Source of the DNA: Candidatus Phytoplasma ziziphi
GTDB lineage: Bacteria; Bacillota_I; Bacilli_A; Acholeplasmatales; Acholeplasmataceae
Direction of reading: 5' to 3'
NCBI RefSeq assembly: GCF_003640545.1
Contig: NZ_CP025121.1
Coordinates: 186,001 to 250,000 of the forward strand
Length of the DNA stretch: 64,000 bases
Positions within the stretch are counted from its first letter, which is position 1. The number at the start of each line of letters is the position of its first letter. Positions 45,702-56,201 of the stretch are shown piece by piece. A program made the translations under genes and the position numbers. The notes under the pieces were generated by a model. That model saw nothing but the letters and a program-made list of their open reading frames with translations. It made no database searches and was not told where the DNA came from.

Positions 45702-46673
45702 ATTAATAAACAAGTTATAATTAATCTCCAAAATTTATCAAAAGATTTTTTAATTCAAAAAAAATTTTTTCAAAAAGCTCAATTTTTAAAAGCTAATCAA
45801 AATATTGATTTATCGATCTTTAAAGGCGAAACTTTATCTTTAGTAGGAAGTTCAGGTTCAGGAAAATCAACCTTAGGACAATTAATTTTACAACTTCAAA
45901 CGCCTACTTCCGGAAATGTTTTTTATCATCAAGATTCAACAAACCAAATTAATTTAACAAAATTAAATAATAAACAAAAACGTTTATTAAGAAAAGATCT
46001 TCAAATTATTTTTCAAGATCCTTTTTCATCCTTAAATACTTTATTAAAAATTTCTGATATCATTGGCGAAGGGCTTCTAATTCATAAAATGGCTAAAAAT
46101 AAAAAAGACCCTTTATATAAACAAAAAATTTTAGATATTATGAGTAAATGCCAAATTGATAAATCTCTTTATCACCGTTATCCAACGCAATTATCAGGAG
46201 GTCAAAGACAAAGAATAGCTATCGCTAGAACATTAATTATCGAACCTAAGTTTATTGTTTGTGACGAAATTGTTTCAGCGTTAGATGTTTCGACACAAGT
46301 TAAAATTCTTGAACTTTTGAATGATTTAAAAAAAGATTTTCAATTAACTGTTTTATTTATTACTCATGATTTAGGAGTAGCTAGCTATTTAAGTGATCGA
46401 ATATGTGTAATGTATTTAGGGAATATAGTAGAATTAGCGCCTAAAGAACAAATTTTAAAAAATCCTTGTCATCCTTATACAAAACAAATTTTAAACGCTA
46501 TTCCACAATTAAATGCGAAAGAAAAAACAGAACATAAAATTTTTTATCAAACTCCAGATTTTGAATTTTTATTTCATCAAAATAAAAAAGATTTAGATTG
46601 GTTTGAAATCGAGCCTCAACATTTTATAAGATGTACTTTAAAAAATGAATTAAAAAAAGAGAAACACAAATGA
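45702..46673 (+). CDS. dppF: Peptide ABC transporter ATP-binding protein (DppF/OppF), non-standard start
   Basis: A complete ATPase of about 323 residues: Walker A GSSGSGKST, Q-loop IIFQDPFSSL, signature LSGGQRQRIAIARTL, Walker B FIVCDEIVSALD and the H-loop ITHDLG, then the short peptide-transporter C-terminal domain (HPYTKQIL). The frame opens after a TAA at 45696 and holds no ATG, GTG or TTG before the Walker A region. ATT at 45702, eight bases after AGG, is the best start. The first ATG (46089) would remove the nucleotide-binding site. It overlaps the next gene by four bases. Confidence 0.85.
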   Translation: MNKQVIINLQNLSKDFLIQKKFFQKAQFLKANQNIDLSIFKGETLSLVGSSGSGKSTLGQLILQLQTPTSGNVFYHQDSTNQINLTKLNNKQKRLLRKDLQIIFQDPFSSLNTLLKISDIIGEGLLIHKMAKNKKDPLYKQKILDIMSKCQIDKSLYHRYPTQLSGGQRQRIAIARTLIIEPKFIVCDEIVSALDVSTQVKILELLNDLKKDFQLTVLFITHDLGVASYLSDRICVMYLGNIVELAPKEQILKNPCHPYTKQILNAIPQLNAKEKTEHKIFYQTPDFEFLFHQNKKDLDWFEIEPQHFIRCTLKNELKKEKHK

Positions 46674-47470
46674 GTCTATTAAAAATTGAAAATTTACATA
46701 CTTATTTCGAAACTCCGCAAGGATTAGTAAAAGCAGTTAAAGGAATTTCTTTTGAATTACAAAAAGGAAAAACTTTAGGTATAGTGGGAGAATCAGGAAG
46801 TGGAAAAAGTCAAACAGCTATTGCTATTTTAAAATTATTAAATAATAATTCTAAAGTGCATTATAAAGGTAAAATTTTTTTTAATGAAGAAGAAATTTCT
46901 AAATATAACCAAAAAAAAATGGAAAAAATTCGCGGAAATGAAATAGCTATGATTTTTCAGGATGCTATGTCTAGTTTAAATCCTGTTTTTAAAATAAAAG
47001 ACCAAATTATGGAAATTTTAAAATTACATAAAAAAATTAGTGTTCAAGAAGGTGAAAAAAAAATTTTTGAAATTTTAAATAAAGTTCAAATAAATGATAT
47101 TCCTAGAGTTATGAATTCTTATCCTCATCAATTATCAGGCGGAATGTGTCAAAGAATAATGATCTCGATGGCTTTAATATGCGAACCAAAACTTTTGATT
47201 GCTGATGAACCAACTACAGCTTTAGATGTTATAATTCAACAAGAAATTTTGAATTTAATTAATAATTTACAAAAAGAAATTAAAACATCTATTTTATTTA
47301 TTACTCATGATTTAGGTGTTATATCTCAAATGGTTGACGATGTTATAGTTATGTATAAAGGAGAAATCGTTGAAAAAGGTTCTATCAAAGAAATTTTGAC
47401 AAAACCTAAACATGATTACACTAAATCTTTGTTAAATGATTTTTTAAAAACAAAATTTCAAAATTACTAA
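46670..47470 (+). CDS. dppD: Peptide ABC transporter ATP-binding protein (DppD/OppD), short
   Basis: The 266-residue ATPase has Walker A GESGSGKSQT, Q-loop IFQDAMSSLNPV, signature LSGGMCQRIMISMAL and Walker B LLIADEPTTALD. DppD usually has about 330 residues; the C-terminal domain with its iron-sulfur cysteines is missing here. Together with DppF it powers peptide import. Confidence 0.9.
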   Translation: MSLLKIENLHTYFETPQGLVKAVKGISFELQKGKTLGIVGESGSGKSQTAIAILKLLNNNSKVHYKGKIFFNEEEISKYNQKKMEKIRGNEIAMIFQDAMSSLNPVFKIKDQIMEILKLHKKISVQEGEKKIFEILNKVQINDIPRVMNSYPHQLSGGMCQRIMISMALICEPKLLIADEPTTALDVIIQQEILNLINNLQKEIKTSILFITHDLGVISQMVDDVIVMYKGEIVEKGSIKEILTKPKHDYTKSLLNDFLKTKFQNY

Positions 47471-47558
47471 AAAATATTATTTACAAAGATGATTAAAATA
47501 TAATTTATACATTATATAGATAAATCAAAAAATATTTTAGAAAAGAGAACATATATGC

Positions 47559-48473
47559 ATGTCTTTAATAAATTTTATTTATAAAAAAACTTTATATGTT
47601 TTATTAATTTTAATAACTGTTATATTAACAAGTTTTTTTATTGTTCGATTAATAGGAGATCCGATTAAAGCAGCTTTTGGCCAAAAAGGACCTACACCAG
47701 AACAAAGAAAAATTTTAGAAGAAGAATTAGGATTAGACAAAAGTTTAAGCGAACAATTAAAAATATATTTAGAAAACATATTAAAATTTAATTTTGGTAA
47801 ATCTTATAAATATAAAACTAAAACATTAGAACTTTTTTGGAATGGCTTTAAAATAACTTTATTATTAACTATTACTAGTTGTATTTTTGGTTCTATAATA
47901 GGTATTTGTTTCGGATCTTTATCCGCTTTATGGAAAAATACTAAAAAAAATTTTTTATTAGAATTTATTTTTCTTTTTTTCTCATCAACTCCTACTTTTA
48001 TTATCGGTTTTATTTTGCAATATTTTTTAGCTTATAAACTAGATTTATTTACAATATCAGATTCTTATTGTTTAGCTATTTTAACTTTATCTTTAATTGT
48101 TAGTAGCCGTATATTTAAAATAACCAATAATAATATGATTGAATCACTAAAACAACCTTATATTGTAACAGCTTATGCTAAAGGGTTGTCGACACAAACA
48201 GTCGTTTTTAAACATGCTTTAAAAAATGCTTTAATTCCTATATTAGCTAATATTGGTTTGATTTTCGTCTCTTTAATTGGAGGGACTGTAATTACAGAAT
48301 TTGTATTTGGTTTAAATGGTATAGGAAAATTAACAATTCAAGCTTTTGAAGATAGAGATTTTCCTATTATTCAATGTTGTATTATTTTATTAGCTATTTT
48401 TATTTCTATTTTTAATTTATTGTTAGATTCCGTTTATTTTTGGTTAAATCCTAAAATAAATCAAAAAAAATAA
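47559..48473 (+). CDS. dppB: Peptide ABC transporter permease (DppB type)
   Basis: The 304-residue protein has six membrane helices, the DppB entry motif (SFFIVRLIGDPI, GLDKSLSEQL) and the EAA-type coupling loop TAYAKGLSTQTVVFKHALKN. It forms one half of the channel. A GAGAAC stretch precedes the ATG. Confidence 0.92.
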   Translation: MSLINFIYKKTLYVLLILITVILTSFFIVRLIGDPIKAAFGQKGPTPEQRKILEEELGLDKSLSEQLKIYLENILKFNFGKSYKYKTKTLELFWNGFKITLLLTITSCIFGSIIGICFGSLSALWKNTKKNFLLEFIFLFFSSTPTFIIGFILQYFLAYKLDLFTISDSYCLAILTLSLIVSSRIFKITNNNMIESLKQPYIVTAYAKGLSTQTVVFKHALKNALIPILANIGLIFVSLIGGTVITEFVFGLNGIGKLTIQAFEDRDFPIIQCCIILLAIFISIFNLLLDSVYFWLNPKINQKK

Positions 48474-48524
48474 AAATATCCTACGACAAAAAAATTAGAA
48501 AGAAAGAAAATTTTAAAATTAATA

Positions 48525-49382
48525 ATGAAAAATATAAATTGCTTAATAAATTCTTTTAAACAAAAAACCAAAATTTTAAAAGATAAAAATATTTTATTCG
48601 GTCTTTTATTTTTGACTATTTTGTCTTTTTGTGTTTTATTTCGTTCTAAATTTTTTCCAGATCCTTATGTTTCTTCAGGTAACGAAACATTTCAAAGTTA
48701 TAGTCCTAAACATTGGATGGGAACTGATGCGACAGGTTATGATATATTTAGTCGTGTGTTAGAAGGATCTAAAATTTCTTTACAAATAAGTTTTATAACA
48801 ATAATTATAAGTAGTTTTATAGGTTGTTTATTAGGAATTATAGCTGGTTATTTTAGAGGTTTTTTTGAAAATATAATTATTTTTATATGTGATTTTTTAA
48901 CTATTTTCCCTGATATTATATTAGCTATTTTAATTATGTTATGTTTTAAAAAACAAACCACAGCAACTCTTGTTATTGTATTATGTGTTTTATATATTCC
49001 GGATTATATTCGTATTATAAGGGTTAATACTTTAACAATTAAACAAAAAGATTTTATTAAAGCTTCTAAAGCTTTGGGTTCGAATGATATTCGAATTATT
49101 CAAAAACATATTTTACCAAATCTTTTAAGTAATTTAATAACTAAAATGATATTAAATATGTCTAATGTTATTTTAGTTATTTCAGGATTTGGTTTTATAG
49201 GTTTAGGTTTGAATAGAACTAAAGCTGAATGGGGTAACATTTTATATTCTTCTAAAGATTATATTATGAGCTATCCTCATTTATTTTATGGACCTTTTAT
49301 TATTATTTTTTTAACTATCTTTTCTTTTAATTTAATAGGTAAGGGTTTAATTAATTATTTTGAAAAGGATCAAAAAAATTAA
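48525..49382 (+). CDS. dppC: Peptide ABC transporter permease (DppC type)
   Basis: The 285-residue protein has a long soluble N-terminus, the DppC motif HWMGTDATGYDIFSRVLEG and the coupling loop IKASKALGSNDIRIIQKHILPN. It pairs with DppB. Part of its 3' region is duplicated as a fossil at 51060-51193. Confidence 0.92.
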   Translation: MKNINCLINSFKQKTKILKDKNILFGLLFLTILSFCVLFRSKFFPDPYVSSGNETFQSYSPKHWMGTDATGYDIFSRVLEGSKISLQISFITIIISSFIGCLLGIIAGYFRGFFENIIIFICDFLTIFPDIILAILIMLCFKKQTTATLVIVLCVLYIPDYIRIIRVNTLTIKQKDFIKASKALGSNDIRIIQKHILPNLLSNLITKMILNMSNVILVISGFGFIGLGLNRTKAEWGNILYSSKDYIMSYPHLFYGPFIIIFLTIFSFNLIGKGLINYFEKDQKN

Positions 49383-49406
49383 ATTTTTAAATTATTTAAA
49401 AAGGCA

Positions 49407-50978
49407 ATGATTATGATAAAAAAAGAAAAAATTAAAAATTTTTTAACTAATAAAAATTTTATAATTAGTTTTATATGTCTATTAATTATAATATTAGTAT
49501 TAGGAGTATATTTCTTTCAAAAAGAAAAATTTGATATAGTTTTCGCGTTCCATTCAGATATAAGTGGATTTGACACTTGTGACAAAAAAAGTACAACAAC
49601 ATCATATGGTGATATTTATTTTAATTTAGTACATGATAAACTTTTGATACTAGACGAACAAGGCAACTTAAAACCTCAATTATTAAAAAACTACGACAAA
49701 CAAGGAGTAAATATTAATTGCGAATTAAAAGATAATATTTTATTTCATAATGGTGATAAAATGACAGCTGATGATGTTGTTTTTACAATCCAAAGAGGAA
49801 AAACACAAAAACATGATCAATTTTTAGAAATAGCAGACATCCAAAAAACAGGTAATCTAACATTTAAAATTAAATTAAAAGAAGATATTTTATGGTGGCA
49901 TTTCCCTTTTACTCAAATGATTAGAATAATTAATAAAAAAGCAACTGAAAAAAACCAATCAGAAGGAGTAAAAATAGGAGCTGGACCTTATAAATTAAAA
50001 AAATATAATCCGAATAAAGACTTACAATTGGAACTTTTCGAAAAATATCATGATAAAGATATAATCAAAGATTCACCTAAAAAAATTCAAATAAAAATAT
50101 CCAAAGATGAAAATACTCTTTTCCAAGAATTAGAAAAAAAACAAATCAATGCGATACTTTTTTACTCAAGAGACAAAATTAACAAATTAAATGAAGATTT
50201 AAAAAAAGATAAATATAAAAATATTAAAATATTAGAAAACGAAACAGCTAGCCAAAATTATATTTATTTTAATAAACAAAAACTGACAAAAAAAGTACGT
50301 CAAATCATTTCAAAATCTTTAGATATACAAAAAATAATCGATGAATTAAAATTACCAGGAAAAATTGCAAAAAATTCTCTTCACAATAAATTAATAGGAC
50401 ACAATCCTAATATAAATTATCATAATCCTAATATAGAAGAAGCTAAAAGAGAGTTTCGAACATTAACAGAATCCGAAAATAAAACATTAAAAATAGCTAC
50501 CAGTTTAAAAACGCCATTTATAAACAAAATAATAGAACAATTAGAACATGTAGGTTTTACAATAATTTTAGAAGAACCAGATTTTAATACAATAATCGCA
50601 AATGCAGCGCAAGGAAAAAATTCACCTTATGATTTTATTTTTTTATCAGAAAATTTTGAAATGAATTTCGGTCATAAATTTATTGAAGATTATTTTATGT
50701 CAAACAACAACGAATGTAATTTTTGTGGCATTGATAATGCTGATAAAAGTAGCATCCAAGATAAATTAGAAAAAGCTAAAAAGAAAACTGAAGAAACAGA
50801 ATATAAATCACTATTATTCGAAATAGAACAATATTTATATGATAATCATTATTTATTTCCATTAATGACAGGCAAATCATTTATTTTAGTTAATAAAGAA
50901 ATAGAAAAAGGTTTTGAACAAAATGCATTTAGTAGATTTTTTAATATGAGATCAATTAAAATAAAAAAAGATAAATAA
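49407..50978 (+). CDS. dppA: Peptide-binding protein, copy 1
   Basis: The 523-residue solute-binding protein (family 5) starts with a membrane helix (residues 15-35) and continues with the SBP fold: LVHDKLLILDEQGNLKPQL, MTADDVVFTIQRGK, GAGPYKLKKYNPNKDLQLE. I see no lipobox cysteine at the end of the helix, so it is probably held by an uncleaved anchor. It captures peptides outside the cell for DppBCDF. The start is at MIMIKK; MIKKEK (as in copy 2) is equally possible. Confidence 0.9.
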   Translation: MIMIKKEKIKNFLTNKNFIISFICLLIIILVLGVYFFQKEKFDIVFAFHSDISGFDTCDKKSTTTSYGDIYFNLVHDKLLILDEQGNLKPQLLKNYDKQGVNINCELKDNILFHNGDKMTADDVVFTIQRGKTQKHDQFLEIADIQKTGNLTFKIKLKEDILWWHFPFTQMIRIINKKATEKNQSEGVKIGAGPYKLKKYNPNKDLQLELFEKYHDKDIIKDSPKKIQIKISKDENTLFQELEKKQINAILFYSRDKINKLNEDLKKDKYKNIKILENETASQNYIYFNKQKLTKKVRQIISKSLDIQKIIDELKLPGKIAKNSLHNKLIGHNPNINYHNPNIEEAKREFRTLTESENKTLKIATSLKTPFINKIIEQLEHVGFTIILEEPDFNTIIANAAQGKNSPYDFIFLSENFEMNFGHKFIEDYFMSNNNECNFCGIDNADKSSIQDKLEKAKKKTEETEYKSLLFEIEQYLYDNHYLFPLMTGKSFILVNKEIEKGFEQNAFSRFFNMRSIKIKKDK

Positions 50979-51059
50979 CAATTAATTTAATTATCAAATT
51001 TTAAAAATACGAATTACTTTTTAAATAATTAATATTACAAAGTTATAATTCTAGATATA

Positions 51060-51193
51060 TCTTTAGATTCTAATAATATTCGAATTATCAAAAAAATATT
51101 TTACTAATCTTTTAAGCAATTTAATAAAAAAAATAATATTAAATATGTCTAATGTTATTTTAGTTATTTCAGTATTTGTTTTTATCAGTTTAG
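51060..51193 (+). pseudogene. Fossil fragment of dppC between the two binding-protein genes
   Basis: The stretch TAATATTCGAATTATC to the GTTTAGG before copy 2 follows the dppC sequence at 49080-49210 base by base with small changes (AATATGTCTAATGTTATT is identical). It shows that the duplication that made copy 2 also took in the end of dppC, which then decayed. Confidence 0.85.
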
Positions 51194-51206
51194 GAAGGAA
51201 ATAATT

Positions 51207-52772
51207 ATGATAAAAAAAGAAAAAATTAAAAATTTTTTAACTAATAAAAATTTTATAATTAGTTCTATTATATTTCTATTAATTATAATATTATTATTAG
51301 GAATATATTTCTTTAAAAAAGAAAAATTTGATATAGTTTTCGCCTTCAATTCAGATATAAATGGATTTGATACTTGTGACACAAAAAGTACACAATTATT
51401 AAATGGTGATATTTATTTTAATTTAGTACATGATAAACTTTTGATACTAGACGAACAAGGCAACTTAAAACCTCAATTATTAAAAAACTACGACAAACAA
51501 GGAGTAAATATTAATTGCGAATTAAAAGATAATATTTTCTTTCATAATGGTGATAAAATGACAGCTGATGATGTTGTTTTTACAATCCAAAGAGGAAAAA
51601 CACAAAAACATGATCAATTTTTAGAAATAGCAGACATCGAAAAAACAGGTAATCTAACATTTAAAATTACATTAAAAGAAGATACTTTATATTGGAGTTT
51701 TTCTTTTACTCAAATGATTAGAATAATTAATAAAAAAGCAACTGAAAAAAACCAATCAGAAGGAGTAAAAATAGGAGCTGGACCTTATAAATTAAAAAAA
51801 TATAATCCGAATAAAGACTTACAATTGGAACTTTTCGAAAAATATCATGATAAAGATATAATCAAAGATTCACCTAAAAAAATTCAAATAAAAATATCCA
51901 AAGATGAAAATACTCTTTTCCAAGAATTAGAAAAAAAACAAATCAATGCGATACTTTTACACCCAAAAGAAAAAATTAACAAATTAAATGAAGATTTAGC
52001 AAAAGATAAATATAAAAATATTAAAATATTAGAAAACAAAATAGCTGCTCACAGTTATATTTATTTTAATAAACAAAAACTGACAAATCAAGTACGTCAA
52101 ATCATTTCAAAATCTTTAGATATACAAAAAATAATCAATGAATTAAATTTATCTCAAGCTGAAATCGCAAAATCTTATCTTCATAAAAACTTGTTAGGTC
52201 ATAATCCTAATATAAATTATCATCATCCTAATATAGAAGAAGCTCAAAAAGAATTTAAAACATTAACAGAAAAACAGAAAACATTAACAATAGCTACCTT
52301 TTTAAAAACACCCATTATAGAAAAAATAATAGAACAATTAAGAAATGTTGGTTTCCAAATAGATTTAAAAGAACCCGATAAAAGCACAATGATCACAAAT
52401 GCAGCGCAAGGAAAAAATTCACCTTATGATTTTATTTTTTTATCAGAATATTTCGAAATGAAATACGGTCATAAAGCTATCGAAGATTATTTTATGTCAA
52501 ACAACAACGAATGTAATTTTTGTGGCATTGATAATGCTGATAAAAGTAGCATCCAAGATAAATTAGAAAAAGCTAAAAAGAAAACTGAAGAAACAGAATA
52601 TAAATCACTATTATTCGAAATAGAACAATATTTATATGATAATCATTATTTATTTCCGTTAATAACAGAAAAATCATTTATTTTAGTTAATAAAGAAATA
52701 GAAAAAGGTTTTGAACAAGATGCATTTAGTAGATTTTTTAATATGAGATCAATTAAAATTAAAAAAAGATAA
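51207..52772 (+). CDS. dppA: Peptide-binding protein, copy 2
   Basis: A 521-residue paralog of the preceding protein, with the same anchor helix and fold. Long blocks are identical at DNA level (for example around 51430-51650 and 52490-52660). Other blocks differ, including SFSFTQM for HFPFTQM and the LHPKEKI region. The mosaic pattern suggests gene conversion between the copies. Differences cluster in the ligand-facing half, so peptide preference may differ; this is inference. Confidence 0.9.
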   Translation: MIKKEKIKNFLTNKNFIISSIIFLLIIILLLGIYFFKKEKFDIVFAFNSDINGFDTCDTKSTQLLNGDIYFNLVHDKLLILDEQGNLKPQLLKNYDKQGVNINCELKDNIFFHNGDKMTADDVVFTIQRGKTQKHDQFLEIADIEKTGNLTFKITLKEDTLYWSFSFTQMIRIINKKATEKNQSEGVKIGAGPYKLKKYNPNKDLQLELFEKYHDKDIIKDSPKKIQIKISKDENTLFQELEKKQINAILLHPKEKINKLNEDLAKDKYKNIKILENKIAAHSYIYFNKQKLTNQVRQIISKSLDIQKIINELNLSQAEIAKSYLHKNLLGHNPNINYHHPNIEEAQKEFKTLTEKQKTLTIATFLKTPIIEKIIEQLRNVGFQIDLKEPDKSTMITNAAQGKNSPYDFIFLSEYFEMKYGHKAIEDYFMSNNNECNFCGIDNADKSSIQDKLEKAKKKTEETEYKSLLFEIEQYLYDNHYLFPLITEKSFILVNKEIEKGFEQDAFSRFFNMRSIKIKKR

Positions 52773-52800
52773 ATAACAATTAATTTAATTATCAAATTAA

Positions 52801-52845
52801 AAAATCCGAATTACTTATTTAAAAAGTAATTCGGATTTTTTTATT
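52801..52845. terminator. Terminator closing the transporter operon
   Basis: Sixteen-base arms (52801-52816 and 52824-52839) pair around seven bases, with T and A runs outside, so it can serve both the plus-strand dpp operon and the minus-strand rsmG side. Confidence 0.85.
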
Positions 52846-52874
52846 AATAAATATTAAAATTAAAAAAATAATTT

Positions 52875-53513
52875 TTATTTTTTTTGAAATAATAAATTAA
52901 CTCTTTTGCCATATTCTTCAGGTAATTGTAAAAAAAATTTATTTTTTAATTCAAATTGATACATTTGTGTTATATCTTGAAATTCTTCTTTATAATTAGG
53001 ACCTTTCATTGCCATAAAATAACTCTTATCTTTAGTAACAAAAGAAGCTAATTTTAAAATTAAATTTAATTTTCCTAAAGCTCTCGCGATAACAAAATCA
53101 TATTTATTCTTATGCTTTTCAATTTTTTCTTTAAAAACAAAAACATTTGTTAAATGTAAATGTTTAATTAATAATTCTAAAAAATTAATTTTTTTTAAAG
53201 AAGAATCAATTAAAAAAACTTTTAAATTAGGATATAAAATTTTTAAAGGAATGCCAGGAAACCCCGCACCTGTTCCTAAATCACATAAACTGTTTATTTG
53301 TTCAAAATTAAAAGTTTTAGAAATTAATAAAGAATCATAAAAATGTTTAAAATAAATATCTTTTGGATTCGTTAAAGAAGTTAAATTAGTTTTTTTATTA
53401 TAATGAGTTAAAAATAAATAATATTCTTGAAATTGATTTAATTGAAAATCGCTTAAAGCAAAATCTTTTTTTAATCTATCAAAAGGCATTTTTATATTTT
53501 CGTAAATAAACAT
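52875..53513 (-). CDS. rsmG: 16S rRNA guanine-527 N7-methyltransferase
   Basis: The 212-residue protein has [19 protein letters not shown] (SAM motif) and [11 protein letters not shown], matching RsmG/GidB. Its start overlaps the mnmG end by 35 bases; an internal ATG at 53489 (MPFDRLKK) would shorten the overlap to 11. Neither has a clear ribosome site. Pairing with mnmG is conserved in bacteria. Confidence 0.93.
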   Translation of the reverse strand: MFIYENIKMPFDRLKKDFALSDFQLNQFQEYYLFLTHYNKKTNLTSLTNPKDIYFKHFYDSLLISKTFNFEQINSLCDLGTGAGFPGIPLKILYPNLKVFLIDSSLKKINFLELLIKHLHLTNVFVFKEKIEKHKNKYDFVIARALGKLNLILKLASFVTKDKSYFMAMKGPNYKEEFQDITQMYQFELKNKFFLQLPEEYGKRVNLLFQKK

Positions 53514-55332
53514 TTAAAATAGATATATCTACAGGATTAACTCCTGAAATTCTTGATGCTTGACCTAAATTATTAGGTTTAATTAATGTTAATTTTTCTT
53601 TAGCTTCCATAGATAAATTATTAATCTTATTATAATCAATTTCTGAAGGTATTTTTCTTATCTCTAAATTTAAATTTTTTTGAACTTCTTTTTCTGCTTT
53701 CAAAATATAATCTTCATATTTAATTTGTATTTCTGCTTGTTCTAAAACTTCTTGATCATATTTTTTATCAATAAAAAAATCTATAATATTAATATTCAAT
53801 TCTGTTCTTTTTAATAATTTATACAAAGTACTTTTTTCTTTAATTGAAGAATTAATTTTTTCTAAAAAACTTAAATTTTTTTCATTAGGAAATACAATAA
53901 AATTTTTTAATTCTTCTTTTAAATTTTCAATATCAGAACGTTTCTTTTCCACTTTATTATAAATTTTTTTGTCTATCAATCCTATTTGATATCCATAAGG
54001 AGTTAATCTTAAATCAGCATTATCATGTCTTAAAAATAAACGAAATTCAGATCTAGAAGTTAACAAACGATAAGGTTCTGAAACTCCTTTATTAATCAAA
54101 TCATCAATTAAAACTCCAATGTAAGCTTCATTTCTTTTTAAAATTAAACTTTCTTTATTTTCGATTTTCAGACTAGCATTTATTCCGGCAATTAAACCCT
54201 GACAAGCTGCCTCTTCGTAACCACTAGTTCCGTTGATCTGGCCAGCAAAAAATAAATTTTCAATTTTTTTTGTTTCTAAATTATAATTCAGTTGATTAGG
54301 GTTAAAAGCATCATATTCAATAGCATAAGCATATTTAGTAATCACTGCTTTTTCTAATGCAGGAATTGTTTTTAAAATTTTTTCTTGAACTTCTTCAGGC
54401 ATACTTGTAGAAAGACCTTGAAGATACATTTCATCTAATTCTAAACTTTCTGGTTCAATAAAAATTTGATGACTTTCTTTATCGCAAAAACGAACAATTT
54501 TATCTTCAATAGAAGGACAATAACGCGGACCTTTTCCTTCTACATATCCTCCGTACATAGCTGATTTTTTTAAATTTATTTTTATTAATTCATGAGTTTC
54601 TTTATTAGTATGTATTAAAAAACAAGGCTCTTGAATACCTAAATCTTTAATAACAGAAGGAGAACTAAAAGTTTGTAAAATATTATCTCCTAATTGAATT
54701 TTTGATTTACTATAATCAATAGTATCTTTTTTAACTCTCGGAGGTGTTCCTGTTTTTAAACGAATAATTTCAAAACCATATTTCTTTAACTGTTCGCTAA
54801 TACTATAAGTAGTAGGTGTATTATTAGGTCCTGAACTAATTTTATTTTTTCCAATTAAGATTTTACTAGCTAAATAAGTTCCTGTCGTTAAAATAACTGT
54901 CTTGCTATTAATAACAGTACCGTCTTTTAATTTAACTCCATACACTTTATTATCTTCTATAATTAAATTATCAACAAAACCTTCTAATAAAGTTAAATTA
55001 GATGTCTTTTTTAAAATTTCCAAAACAATTTTAGGATATTTTATTTTATCTATTTGCGCTCTTAAACTTCTAACAGCCGGCCCTTTAGAAGTATTCAGCA
55101 TTTTCATTTGAATTTGTGATAAATCAGCTGCTTTTCCCATTATCCCACCCAAAGCATCTATTTCTCTAACGACAACACCTTTAGCTGGTCCTCCAATAGA
55201 AGGATTACATGGTAAAAAAGCTATTTGTCTTAAATTGACTGTGATTAAAACTGTTTTATGATTTTTAGCCAAAGCTAAAGCAGCTTCGACGCCTGCATGA
55301 CCACCACCAATAACAATACCTTCAAAAATCAT
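53479..55332 (-). CDS. mnmG: tRNA uridine-34 carboxymethylaminomethyl modification enzyme MnmG
   Basis: The 617-residue FAD protein begins with [15 protein letters not shown] and has [18 protein letters not shown] and the C-terminal [14 protein letters not shown]. With MnmE it modifies wobble uridine in tRNA. Full length for the family. Confidence 0.96.
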   Translation of the reverse strand: MIFEGIVIGGGHAGVEAALALAKNHKTVLITVNLRQIAFLPCNPSIGGPAKGVVVREIDALGGIMGKAADLSQIQMKMLNTSKGPAVRSLRAQIDKIKYPKIVLEILKKTSNLTLLEGFVDNLIIEDNKVYGVKLKDGTVINSKTVILTTGTYLASKILIGKNKISSGPNNTPTTYSISEQLKKYGFEIIRLKTGTPPRVKKDTIDYSKSKIQLGDNILQTFSSPSVIKDLGIQEPCFLIHTNKETHELIKINLKKSAMYGGYVEGKGPRYCPSIEDKIVRFCDKESHQIFIEPESLELDEMYLQGLSTSMPEEVQEKILKTIPALEKAVITKYAYAIEYDAFNPNQLNYNLETKKIENLFFAGQINGTSGYEEAACQGLIAGINASLKIENKESLILKRNEAYIGVLIDDLINKGVSEPYRLLTSRSEFRLFLRHDNADLRLTPYGYQIGLIDKKIYNKVEKKRSDIENLKEELKNFIVFPNEKNLSFLEKINSSIKEKSTLYKLLKRTELNINIIDFFIDKKYDQEVLEQAEIQIKYEDYILKAEKEVQKNLNLEIRKIPSEIDYNKINNLSMEAKEKLTLIKPNNLGQASRISGVNPVDISILNVYLRKYKNAF

Positions 55333-55392
55333 TTATGTTTTTATTTCTCCTTTTTTTATAAAAAACCTTGTTAAAAAAAATAAAATTAAAAA

Positions 55393-56037
55393 TTATTTTT
55401 CTTTTTCATCAAAAAATTCAGAAGAAAACATTCTTTGTTGTTTTGAAATATTTTCAAAAACTTCGACGCCTAAAAAAGATTTAATATTTTTCATTGTTTC
55501 TTTTAATAATTTTGTTTTATAATTTTGAAAAAAATCTCTTTGTTTAACTTTTGTATAAAAAAACAAAAAAACAAAATTTAAAATAAAAATAATAAAAAAA
55601 ATTAAATATTGATATTCTTTTAAAAAAGAAATTTCTTTAAAATAAAAAAAATAAATAAGAAATAAAGAAAAAAAAATGCTTAAAAAATAATATAAAAAAT
55701 TTTTTCTAATTATTTTATAACGTTTATATAATAATTTTTGAAGAAAATTCATATAAATAATATTAATTTCTTTTTGATATAAAATTTCAAATTTGGAATA
55801 ATAACTTTCATCAACTAAAACTCTATATAAATCATCAACTATACTCCAAACAACATATTGTTTCATATCTAAAAAATAAGAATTATATTCACTTTGTTTT
55901 AAAAAGAAAAATTCAATTTTTTTCTCTTCTCCATTTATATCATATATTTCACAACGAAAAGGTTCCCCAGAAATAGAATTAAAAATAAAAGGAAAAAGTT
56001 TTAATTTACTTCTTTTATTTTTAAAAAAATTCTTCAT
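55393..56037 (-). CDS. Hypothetical membrane protein
   Basis: The 214-residue protein has a soluble N-terminal half and two membrane helices near residues 112-133 and 141-163, followed by a charged tail. It lies between the SRP RNA gene and mnmG on the same strand. In B. subtilis dnaX follows the SRP RNA gene; this is not DnaX. No family recognised. Confidence 0.6.
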   Translation of the reverse strand: MKNFFKNKRSKLKLFPFIFNSISGEPFRCEIYDINGEEKKIEFFFLKQSEYNSYFLDMKQYVVWSIVDDLYRVLVDESYYSKFEILYQKEINIIYMNFLQKLLYKRYKIIRKNFLYYFLSIFFSLFLIYFFYFKEISFLKEYQYLIFFIIFILNFVFLFFYTKVKQRDFFQNYKTKLLKETMKNIKSFLGVEVFENISKQQRMFSSEFFDEKEK

Positions 56038-56090
56038 TTTCTTAATTTTCCCTAATTTTTTATTTTCTTATTATTTAAAAAAATCTTCTT

Positions 56091-56181
56091 AAAAATCACC
56101 AATCACATAAAATTAAAACTTATGGCTGCTCCAACCAAGTTCTGACCAGATTCATCTTAATTTCATTGAATGGTGATTTTT
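56091..56181 (-). ncRNA. ffs: 4.5S signal recognition particle RNA
   Basis: The minus strand ends pair (AAAAATCACCA with TGGTGATTTTT), and the centre reads CTGGTCAG ... GGAGCAGCC, the conserved Ffh-binding asymmetric and symmetric loops of bacterial SRP RNA. The apical loop is AACTTGGTT instead of the usual UCC-GGAA-GGA. Its place directly after tadA is the same as scr in B. subtilis. About 91 bases. Confidence 0.85.
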
Positions 56182-56201
56182 AAAAAGATTTTTTTAAAAA
56201 A

